From Unio delphinus (taxonomy: Eukaryota > Mollusca > Bivalvia > Unionida > Unionidae), in contig JAQISU010000179.1 of NCBI GenBank assembly GCA_029339505.1, positions 15,190,001-15,254,000 on the forward strand: 64,000 nt of DNA. Direction: 5' to 3'. The notes beneath the pieces are model-generated. The model was not told the origin of the DNA. It saw only the letters and a list, made by a program, of their open reading frames with translations, and made no database searches. Both the position numbers and the translations under genes were made by a program. Positions 44,301 to 50,925 of the stretch are shown here, piece by piece. Each line of letters starts with the position of its first letter. The stretch's first letter is position 1.

Positions 44301-44969
44301 GCGCTACATAAAGAAAAATTTGCAACGCTTCCAGTACCACTCTGTTATAGACCTAAGGATACACGAAAGCAGAATATCGACGTTGACATTCCTGGACAAC
44401 AACAAAAGCAGAATTTAGTATTAAATGATATTGTGTTGGTTGATATCAGCGTCGTTAAAGATGCATTAGGTGCTGATAAATCCCCATGGACGTTAGGTTA
44501 TGCAGCAACAATACACTCTTCACAGGGATTGACTATATCCGATACAACTCTTTGGATAGTAGATAATCATATTGAGTGGTCAAATTTAGTTTATCTCGCA
44601 GTATCCAGAGTACGGCGAATAAACCAACTTCGAAGAATTGTGGTTAATGATAATGACAATACATTAAGTAATATACACACCGATGATAATATAATCAGAA
44701 AAAAACTCTCTGGTTATAAACAACAGGATAAAAAAAATAAAAGAGAATTTGACATTGATGCTGAATTAATTAAGACACTAAAGCAACAACAGAACAATCA
44801 CTGCGCGAGTTGTAATTGTATAATGAGTTGGAATTGGTCGGATAAAGATCCTCGCCAATTCACCGTAGATAGAAAAGATAACAATCTCGGTCATGTCAGA
44901 AACAATGTGAGGTTGACTTGTCTTGAGTGCAACAGACGCCGGGGTGACAGCACCCTGGGTGCTAGTTAA
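41304..44969 (+). CDS. Polymerase-helicase-nuclease fusion: family B polymerase palm, SF1 helicase, HNH
   Basis: 1221 aa from the ATG at 41304; an in-frame ATG at 41253 overlaps the divergent gene and is less likely. Numbering below counts from 41253. Residues 1-400 have no recognisable 3'-5' exonuclease. The polymerase palm has motif A D447-I-S-A-C-Y-P followed by a GHP (470-472) like that of protein-primed polymerases. Motif B is K608...G616-K-F with Asn and Tyr replaced. Motif C is A-T-D737-S-M-Y with the first Asp of DTD replaced. Helicase motifs: G818CGGSGKTT, DE893-894, GD922HGQ, a TIHSSQG box (1086-1092) and the SR1119 box. The C-terminus is a zinc-type HNH: C1184xxC1187, D1206, H1214, C1223xxC1226N. 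It should replicate the linear element. The 3' end overlaps the convergent integrase gene by 8 bp. Three dispersed palindromes lie in the gene. Confidence 0.88.
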   Translation: MKEFKRLSKIKPWKNVRFNLDRISDIPKSLVDDKPLLSKISDCFNEFKRDGASHTWSTFRIIDEDVNVPVIDATMNDIRAAEILSHLGQKSLRRYFFRIKFIIEEEGEWIIRDKFDPILKDKKTVIVSRDSKPGILTGIDKPYYEKSYPVTAVVYGLYPINNNPNITKLAPMFSSSVALPLNCVATRLIEHFKNASRGNKLTDLRRKKITEWELTVNQHGARISDIAKLEALLKFPISVATITGEVLYEPKYQSRGAPIEIIDHNKHAWTPAVNIFPRERTVRYIPKEFSRDGLKNEYHFNEEKLFDAIHALTKDDPVSVWLLRSNEDPEIGFDQFVKPNGELYRTEELDTRMRKIANEYLENSKEFSVEKLLTDSFTIPSVVAHFAREKNSWRPTRSDFLEDVKLSCVEFGHGGLWNTKYSRDGMISIDISACYPGSFLGYGECSKYFKRFGHPTHEMTRVAINGPLPGTASSSNFDLTGFARVISFELATGLHPCSYLWLGRHMYEKAWMPIVLLRYMIDCGMLISLIVSEAIICYNAQKDVWLPKPDLEKIINEQRKQFLDGNSKNFSEEQIRDWSKKLFEGSNREAKDLGRKIIGKFTQGGRFDNAKYSSRLIIDDEEYNFIISDLIKKGKFVTRKNAFLSGELDEEAYKSASGTNNVWVDDVLRNGKKLGTVVTYCDGKSCQYTHLRSSMLAYSCINLFSMINRFPNTAVRVATDSMYIHEKYKSDVAKFTDPKEAWGNWRFKKETLHEYCKSADVAMDDKYLKSNHNISEIKSEFSTAPPVSDPICRYKTVYLNGCGGSGKTTRAIELFRNRNTNVSNMIVLTPTHRLAREMIARGVKACTYHSFFRWKGDNWTPDRMGDKFIPDVIIWDEICTVSLTVLQIFLEWLLLKNTKVVMCGDHGQPQPFVGGSPHEWLKGFVDYYEEINTDHRSLDEQLREFKALIRLQPDKIQCEIAREIISETPMNDFWEMWKPNDLIIASRKIVRDALQMKLFALHKEKFATLPVPLCYRPKDTRKQNIDVDIPGQQQKQNLVLNDIVLVDISVVKDALGADKSPWTLGYAATIHSSQGLTISDTTLWIVDNHIEWSNLVYLAVSRVRRINQLRRIVVNDNDNTLSNIHTDDNIIRKKLSGYKQQDKKNKREFDIDAELIKTLKQQQNNHCASCNCIMSWNWSDKDPRQFTVDRKDNNLGHVRNNVRLTCLECNRRRGDSTLGAS
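42387..42406. repeat. 20-bp palindrome in the polymerase gene
   Basis: GAAAATTC-TAAA-GAATTTTC, reading ENSKEF (379-384) in frame. The polymerase fragment at 5583-6105 is shorter at this point. Confidence 0.85.
42997..43013. repeat. 17-bp palindrome in the polymerase gene
   Basis: GAAATTC-GAA-GAATTTC, reading GNSKNF (582-587) in frame. Confidence 0.85.
43756..43771. repeat. 16-bp palindrome in the helicase part of the gene
   Basis: GAAACA-CAAA-TGTTTC, reading RNTNVS (835-840) between helicase motifs I and Ia. Confidence 0.8.
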
Positions 44970-45918
44970 GACCACGCGGTGGTAATTGAGTATCCTCGGG
45001 AATCACTTGTAATTGTTCGCGTGTAAATCCTCGCTGAGGAGCAGTTGAATCCAGTCTATAGATTGGAGGTCTACCAGTTGATCGTGTTATACCGGATATT
45101 TTATGCGTAGTGACGCTCCAAATAGGATCGGTAGCTCTTTTTTTACCACCCTCAAGCTCTCCTGGTTCGTATAAGTACCTTACAATGACATTACTACCAA
45201 GAATTGGTTCTTTGAAATCTTTTTGTGAAATTCCTTGGATTTCCATTTTGATAGACGCCTTCTTAATAGCGTTGACAGGTTTCATATTAATTGTTCTAGT
45301 AATCTCATTATTGATTGCGGTAATCACAGCTGGTAATCTCTTGACCCATTCACGGGATCGTTTATCCTGGATGAATTCTTTTGCGTATTGATATCCGAAT
45401 AACCGCTCAGCAAGGGTTTTATTAAACCGTTCAACAATTGCCTGATCGCGATGTAGCGCAGTGTGTCCTCGTCTGATGGCGACATTATGATGATTCATCG
45501 TAGATGTAACAACACCTTGAAATTCCTTGCCAGGATCAACTTGTAACAGATTTGGCCAGCGCAGAGGACCTCGTCGATAAATTTTTTCAAATGCAGAAGC
45601 TACTTCAGTAGATGATTTTGTTTTTAACGGTTCTGCTTCTTTGTATCGACTTGCAATATCAACTAACGTTAACGCGTATTTGTAACCGTTGTCATGCGGC
45701 AGAAATAGTATATCAGCTTGATGAACTTCATTAGGTGTTGTAACATCAAAATGCAAATAGTTAATTTGTTTAGGCGCTGGTAGATAAATTTGCCATATTG
45801 CCTGTTTAGATAACCAGTTTGCCGCTGTAGTTTTTTTCACCTTTGATGCACTAGCTAGTTTATTGATTGCTGCGTAACCTCTCCAGTATCCTCTCGGAGA
45901 ATAATAAATAGATTCCAT
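44962..45918 (-). CDS. Polinton-type integrase (retroviral rve fold)
   Basis: 318 aa. The catalytic triad is Asp69 (VHQADILFL), Asp128 (LLQVDPGKEF) and Glu163 (AIVERFNKTL); the last two are 35 residues apart, giving D,D(35)E. The N-terminal region (YYSPRGYWRGYAAINKL) matches Polinton integrases. A C-terminal SH3/chromo-like beta segment (about 245-300: VIVRYLYEPGE...WSV..HKI) is present. It inserts the element DNA and would make the 5-6 bp target duplication seen at both ends. It is convergent with the polymerase gene (8-bp overlap). A palindrome (45922-45937) lies directly upstream of its start codon. Confidence 0.93.
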   Translation of the reverse strand: MESIYYSPRGYWRGYAAINKLASASKVKKTTAANWLSKQAIWQIYLPAPKQINYLHFDVTTPNEVHQADILFLPHDNGYKYALTLVDIASRYKEAEPLKTKSSTEVASAFEKIYRRGPLRWPNLLQVDPGKEFQGVVTSTMNHHNVAIRRGHTALHRDQAIVERFNKTLAERLFGYQYAKEFIQDKRSREWVKRLPAVITAINNEITRTINMKPVNAIKKASIKMEIQGISQKDFKEPILGSNVIVRYLYEPGELEGGKKRATDPIWSVTTHKISGITRSTGRPPIYRLDSTAPQRGFTREQLQVIPEDTQLPPRGLN

Positions 45919-45921
45919 ATT

Positions 45922-45937
45922 AAAATGCTAGCATTTT
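45922..45937. repeat. 16-bp palindrome upstream of the integrase gene
   Basis: AAAATGCTAGCATTTT, perfect, between the integrase start and the PLA2 stop. Confidence 0.88.
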
Positions 45938-46272
45938 CAATTACCAGCACCTAACATCAATTTACCCTTCATAGCAGATTTTACCAACCACGAAGCCAAT
46001 TTTTCTTTGAAGGATTTATCAGGAATAGCATTTAACGCATGAATTAATTTTACATCTGCGAGATGTCTGTGTTGAAGATTGCTGCTTTTATAAGCGACAT
46101 CATGAGCATGACACGCCTTATCAATAGCGTTTATTGGATATTCGCCGGGTCGAGGCTGATTTTGATCATCAAGTCTGATATCTAATCGTGTTCCCGGTCC
46201 ACAGTAGCTATATCCTGGAAGGTGCTTTTCTCCTGGATACTTTGCCCACGGTGTTCCTGGGAGTTTTGTCAA
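45937..46272 (-). CDS. Phospholipase A2 domain (parvovirus VP1u-like)
   Basis: About 111 codons in a frame without a suitable ATG; the first usable codon is a TTG at 46272. The calcium-loop motif PGYSYCGPGT (19-28) and catalytic DKACHAHDVAY (51-61, His57-Asp58) are those of secreted-type PLA2 domains. These occur in parvovirus VP1 and some adintovirus-like viruses, where they help particles leave endosomes. The frame is open upstream and overlaps the end of the zinc-ribbon gene. Translation is therefore likely as an extension of that gene, through a -1 frameshift or because one base is missing from an A run. Confidence 0.85.
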   Translation of the reverse strand: MTKLPGTPWAKYPGEKHLPGYSYCGPGTRLDIRLDDQNQPRPGEYPINAIDKACHAHDVAYKSSNLQHRHLADVKLIHALNAIPDKSFKEKLASWLVKSAMKGKLMLGAGN

Positions 46273-46451
46273 TTTGGCTGCAATATCACCTCCTCGTTTT
46301 TTTTTAAAGGTTTCGTGGAAGTAAATCTAAATTTTTTCGTACTACATTGTACGCATTTACCAGAAAGCGCTGATCGATTATTTTTCGTTGTAATCGTCGT
46401 CAAGTCATTTGTGCCAGTACGTGTCCTACACTTCACACAATATAGATCCAT
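46269..46451 (-). CDS. Zinc-ribbon protein (DUF5679-like)
   Basis: 60 aa with MDLYCVKCRTRT at the start and KCVQCSTKKFRF in the second half, giving two CxxC knuckles. TTKNNRSALSG between them matches the small viral zinc-ribbon family known as DUF5679. Near its end the minus strand has CCT TTA AAA AAA AAC, containing two classic -1 slippery heptamers (T TTA AAA at 46308-46302 and A AAA AAC at 46302-46296). A -1 shift there enters the open PLA2 frame. The start is 18 bp from the ATPase start on the other strand. Confidence 0.82.
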   Translation of the reverse strand: MDLYCVKCRTRTGTNDLTTITTKNNRSALSGKCVQCSTKKFRFTSTKPLKKNEEVILQPN

Positions 46452-46469
46452 AATTTATATATAACAGTT
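46452..46469. promoter_or_regulatory. 18-bp divergent promoter with palindromic TATA
   Basis: TTATATATAA at 46455-46464 is a perfect palindrome between the start codons of the zinc-ribbon gene (-) and the ATPase gene (+). Leaders would be very short. Confidence 0.5.
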
Positions 46470-47132
46470 ATGAATGTAATTGATTATTCAGCTACTCGAC
46501 AACGAAAACCTATTAAACATCATGCAATGTTACCAAATTCTATTCGCGCGATTATCATCGGACCATCTGGAAGTGGCAAAACACAATTGCTACTTAATTT
46601 GATAACGAGATGGATGAAGTGGGATAAATTGTACATGATTGCTCCGAGTGTAGACGATCAACGATGTTATGAAGTGCTAAAGGATTTTAATGATGCCGCG
46701 CGAGAAATTAACGGTGATGATATCATTGAGTTTATAACCGATATCGAAGAGGCACCTAGTATTGATGATATTGATGGAAGTATTAACAATTTAGTCGTAT
46801 ATGATGATGTTATGTTGGAAAGACAAACAAATCCTGCTAGAATATTTTCCCGAGGCAGACATAAAAACATAGATGTGATATATGTTACTCAAAAATACGC
46901 ACAGATTCCAAGTATAATAAGAGAAAATTGCAATTTAGTATGCGTATTTAACGGTACTGGAAAATACACATTACAAAATATTTTTAATTACTGGTGTGAC
47001 GGTGATATGGATTTTAATAAATTTAAAAATTTCTTTAGTATGGCTAGAACCGCCCCATACGGATTTATAACGATAAATTTAGTAGACTCTCGGACAAGAT
47101 ATCGTATCGGACTTGATCAAATATTTAGTTAG
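46470..47132 (+). CDS. Genome-packaging ATPase (FtsK-HerA/A32-like)
   Basis: 220 aa. Walker A is GPSGSGKTQ (31-39, Lys37). Walker B is NLVVYDD (107-113). A following FSRGRHKNIDVIYVTQKY segment holds the likely arginine finger and the polar sensor Gln141. This is the packaging ATPase of Polintons, adintoviruses, virophages and poxvirus A32 kin, which pumps DNA into the capsid. The last seven codons and the stop lie inside the right TIR (47109-47132). The gene is alone on the plus strand at the right end. Confidence 0.92.
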   Translation: MNVIDYSATRQRKPIKHHAMLPNSIRAIIIGPSGSGKTQLLLNLITRWMKWDKLYMIAPSVDDQRCYEVLKDFNDAAREINGDDIIEFITDIEEAPSIDDIDGSINNLVVYDDVMLERQTNPARIFSRGRHKNIDVIYVTQKYAQIPSIIRENCNLVCVFNGTGKYTLQNIFNYWCDGDMDFNKFKNFFSMARTAPYGFITINLVDSRTRYRIGLDQIFS

Positions 47133-47408
47133 TGAAATCCTTCGGATTTCCAATCGAAGATTTTCATAGCAGCCGAGGAGGTGAACGTCAACTAAATGGC
47201 GTCTTTTTTTTTTTAATTTTATTTTGATGAATGGAGGCTTATATTAAGCATTTTCGAGAAAGCCTCAGTTTGCTAAATCGACGCCTATATAAGCAATTTC
47301 GGGAAGCGTCAGTTTGCTAAATTGACACTTGTAAAAGTATTTTCAAGGAAGCCTTAGTTTACTAAATTGACGCCTAGAAAACTTGGTCTGTTCACCTCCT
47401 CTGCTGCT
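47109..47408. repeat. Right terminal inverted repeat, 300 bp
   Basis: Reverse complement of 30841-31140 with no mismatch seen. It contains the palindrome at 47134-47150 and the 3' end of the ATPase gene. Confidence 0.93.
47134..47150. repeat. 17-bp palindrome after the ATPase stop
   Basis: GAAATCC-TTC-GGATTTC, two bases after the TAG; twin of 31099-31115. Confidence 0.85.
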
Positions 47409-47413
47409 CGGTG
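47408..47413. other. Right target-site duplication
   Basis: TCGGTG; its first T is also the last base of the AG...CT-type terminus. It matches 30835-30840. Confidence 0.75.
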
Positions 47414-50400
47414 TGATGCCTTCTGATTCTTTGACTTAGTTCTCATATCACTCGCATATGTTTACACATGAACGTTACCCACTGATGCCTATGCAAGAAT
47501 GATATCTTGTAAGCTAGAAGGATGGAATACTTAAAAATAGATCCGTAATGAATGAAACCACCACTATCAGACTACTGATGTATTAAGGATTGTTATTTTT
47601 TCTAAATTAGGCCACAATTATGTAAATTTTTCACCTATGCGGACTTTGTTTCTTTGTTCTCAGACCGTATGTTTCTACACAGCTACATTGTAATAGAATG
47701 TGTTGAAGTTCGTGTTCGTGCACACTCTCTGTACAATTATTACCCCTGGTAAACCGGGTGTCTCTGGCGTTATTAATACAGTTAACTATTTATTTTCGTT
47801 TTTCCTTTCTTTCTGTTTGAAGAATTAACTATAACAACGAAGAGTTCAAAATGAAAGAATTTAAAGCCAACGATAATCCTCATACTTCCAGCGTGCGCGT
47901 CAGTTGAATAATAAATAGATCGTCGAGTTTAACGAAAACTGAAGAAAAAGAGGGCATGATGTGGATAATCAAATGATTGAGAGTATTTAGAGAGTTTTGA
48001 GCATTCACTTTAAACTAAATATTTGCCAGATTGCCTTAGGACTCCATTAGGGTTCCTCCTCCAACAAAGATACGACAAACGTTACCTACTGCTTCCGCAT
48101 ATTGGGAAATGAAAAAAACTAATAGGTCTCAACCGTCCATATCATCTCTGGAGTTTTAGATGCGTCATTTGTTATAGCAACAGCGACGATAGAGTTCTGG
48201 TTAATTTTCCGCCCGACTTTCCGTCTTCTTCTGTTTAAATTGATAATTTTGACACTCTGGATGAGTTTCGACCCAATTCTATCCAGCCCAGGTAGAGCAT
48301 GTCCCGCTCCTTCGCATGTTCCAGCTTTAATTTCGTGCCTGTAAGTTTAGGCTCGTCGATTTTATCAACGACTTGAATCTCAGCTGACGACCGTGCCGTC
48401 CATACGTTCGGCTCTCGATATATACCTTTCATTTACCGTATGGCATTCTTTACATATCGTCCCATACCTTACCGAGTTGCTCCATGGACGTTAAAATTTC
48501 CTGGGATCTTCTTGATAGATTTGTCCGTCTGCCGAACATTATTATTACTTGTGCAGTATAGGTATCGGCACTACTGTCCGCACCCCTGACATTTTAATTG
48601 GCTGCTTTTGATTTCGATTCAATAACTTGTTCGGACCGATTCGAAGACTACATTCTGTGGACAATACTAGCCATTTACTCACGGTCTGAAACTCTTGAAT
48701 GTACCTCCAGAGTCTTAGAAAAATGGCTACACGTCCTTTATATCTCCATAAATGTAATATCTGGATACCTATCTTGATTTAGACTAGAACAACCTGCACA
48801 ATAATTGGAGGGATAAACCTAATGTTTGATGCTCAGATCCAACAGAAGAGAGGACTGAGTATAGTTTCTAAGGCGTAAATATAGGAATTTAAGGGGTGTT
48901 ATCGAAATCAGAATGTTTACCATCACACATCCTCTTCTGCACTGGTATATAGGGTAAAGTCCTCAGTCGTTTTTGACGGCGAAAATGTCAGCCTTTCTTT
49001 ATCTCATCCCCTGTAGTAAATAAAGGTCAAGGAAATCGCCCAGAGTCTATCTGTTAAGGTCAGTGACTCAGGTATTTCTAAAGCCGTTTTGTTTCTAAAA
49101 GTCAGCTACCAGTGTCCTTTGCAATTTTGCTGCTCTAGTAAACAATCCAGCACCATCTTCACGGATCTCTCGGCATTAGACAAGAAATTCACTGCCGTGA
49201 GTCTGACATCCTGGGGGGATGAAAAGGTGTTCTGCACTCCATTTCGAAGCATGTTTGTAATATGGTGGCCACACCTTCTTTATTCGACTTGGCGGTTCTT
49301 TCGGTTTTCAGGCTTGCAGCCAGTCTCAGCAATTCACATCCCACCATGATCCTATGAACATCTTGTTTCTAATCACCTCTGCTGTTCGGTGGCTTTATAA
49401 AAGAAGTGCCGATGCCCTCTCTGTCTCTCCAATTCAGCCAATATGATGTGATTACCAGAGACAAGAGGATACGAAATATTTCTTTGCACAACATCAAAAC
49501 CAGCTGTGATCCTAATCCTATGGAGACAGTTTGCTAATCAGTTTAAGAGTTGCCTCATGAAAATCTCTGGTCACGAGATAAGATCCTTGCACTTGACTGC
49601 CATATCTCTATCAAAGATATCGAAGCCATCGGTTGGTATGCACAGTCAACCTTTTCGAGTTCTGTCCTACGAGACTTGGCTTCACAGCGACACAAGCTGG
49701 ATCTAGTTGGCCCAGTTTCAATCCCACGTGAGCCTATCAGACCCAGTTGACATCAGCCTTACATTCGGACGGGCATCCTGTGCAACTTACGCTGTCATAG
49801 CTTGTATATTGTAAGTGGGAAGACGATATCAGTATTTCTTTTTCCCAGACTTAATCAAGTGGCCTCCTGTTATGATGCTCGCAAATTAGGAGAGTGAGTT
49901 AACCTTAATATGTGAAATCCATTCTACTTTTCTCAGAGGTTAACCAAGGTATAAGTGGGATGCTCAATATTTCTTTCGCCTATTACCTTCTCCGAACGTT
50001 AATGTGGGCAGAATAAATCAAATATTTAAGTAAATGTTTATCTTAGAATGTTTAACAATCACATTACTTTAATACACTTCCATCCTCCGCACATTGCAGG
50101 CATCCTGTCACACGATTTCTGCTCACCACAAACCTAGCACCACTTGTAGGCGATAAAGGGAGGTAATGGGTATTATAGACAGAAAAGTCAGATGTCTCAA
50201 TTCGGGAGATAGCAGGGCTTATGTTCTTAACTTTAGTGTGATCTGGTAATTATACAAGGAGAGACATAATTTACTGAAATATTAGCTTTACATTCGTATG
50301 GTGTCGAATATAGCCATACTAATTATTTTATCCTCAGCAACCATTAAAAAAAGTTTCTTAATTATGTTCAGACTACCTTGTGCCGCTTTCTGAAGTTTTG

Positions 50401-50748
50401 ATGTTCGTGAATGCAGCTATAGTGACATTGTTGATATGGCTCTAACAACAGTCACATTGGTGTGCTTATAAATGTTGTCACAGTCGTGATTCCCGTTACA
50501 CCCAGAGCAACGTTGGCTTCAGTGGCGATTTCGCAAATAGAAAACCGTCATGGATATGTACCATTTTGAAGTTCAAGAACGTTATTATATTTTGCAATAT
50601 GTTTTCTTTTCACTAGAATATTACAAATCCTACGCTAAATGAAGGCAGACGCGTTTGTATTTTCAGATACAACTTAGATTCATTGAAAGCTTTCGATGCA
50701 TTTATTGGGACACCGAGGCCGCGTCAAATAATACATTTTTAAGAAGTC

Positions 50749-50754
<6 letters not shown>
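47414..50754. other. Intergenic right flank
   Basis: About 3.3 kb with no gene I can support. Short frames at 48235-48432 (-) and 49089-49349 (+) have ordinary composition but no recognised motif; old retroelement pieces are possible. An (AAT)n tract begins at 50745. Confidence 0.4.
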
Positions 50755-50795
<41 letters not shown>

Positions 50796-50815
50796 TACTA
50801 CTAATAATAATAATA
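50745..50815. repeat. (AAT)n microsatellite
   Basis: AAT triplets with a short GATACTACT interruption. Confidence 0.9.
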
Positions 50816-50925
50816 AAAACGTCAATAAAAATGATATAAAAGATATTTTAACTGTGCATCATCTTCGTTTCCTTTTGTCTTCGTTTCTTTCGTATCAATA
50901 AACCAATTGGAGATATTTTTTGCAG

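Larger units (their letters stand above)
30841..47408. mobile_element. Complete Maverick/Polinton (adintovirus-like) endogenous virus, about 16.6 kb
   Basis: It is bounded by 300-bp terminal inverted repeats (30841-31140 and 47109-47408) that begin AG and end CT. They are flanked by CGGTG on both sides; a 6-bp duplication TCGGTG fits if one terminal T is shared. Gene content is the Polinton set: retroviral-type integrase, packaging ATPase, adenain-like protease, double-jelly-roll capsid protein, penton-like protein and a family B polymerase. About 16 open genes fill the interior with short spacers. No stop or frameshift is obvious except possibly in the zinc-ribbon/PLA2 pair. Members of this class are thought to exist both as transposons and as virus particles. 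Identical repeats and open genes point to recent insertion. Confidence 0.93.

Noticed and set aside
45227..45243. Palindrome-like GAAATTCCTTGGATTTC in the integrase gene
   Set aside because: One stem pair is only G-T and the reading frame differs from the other coding members, so not counted as a sure family member.
49368..49392. Sequence resembling the element terminus (CACCTCTGCTGTTCGGTGG)
   Set aside because: Similarity to the right end is short and gapped; no further TIR sequence around it, so probably chance.
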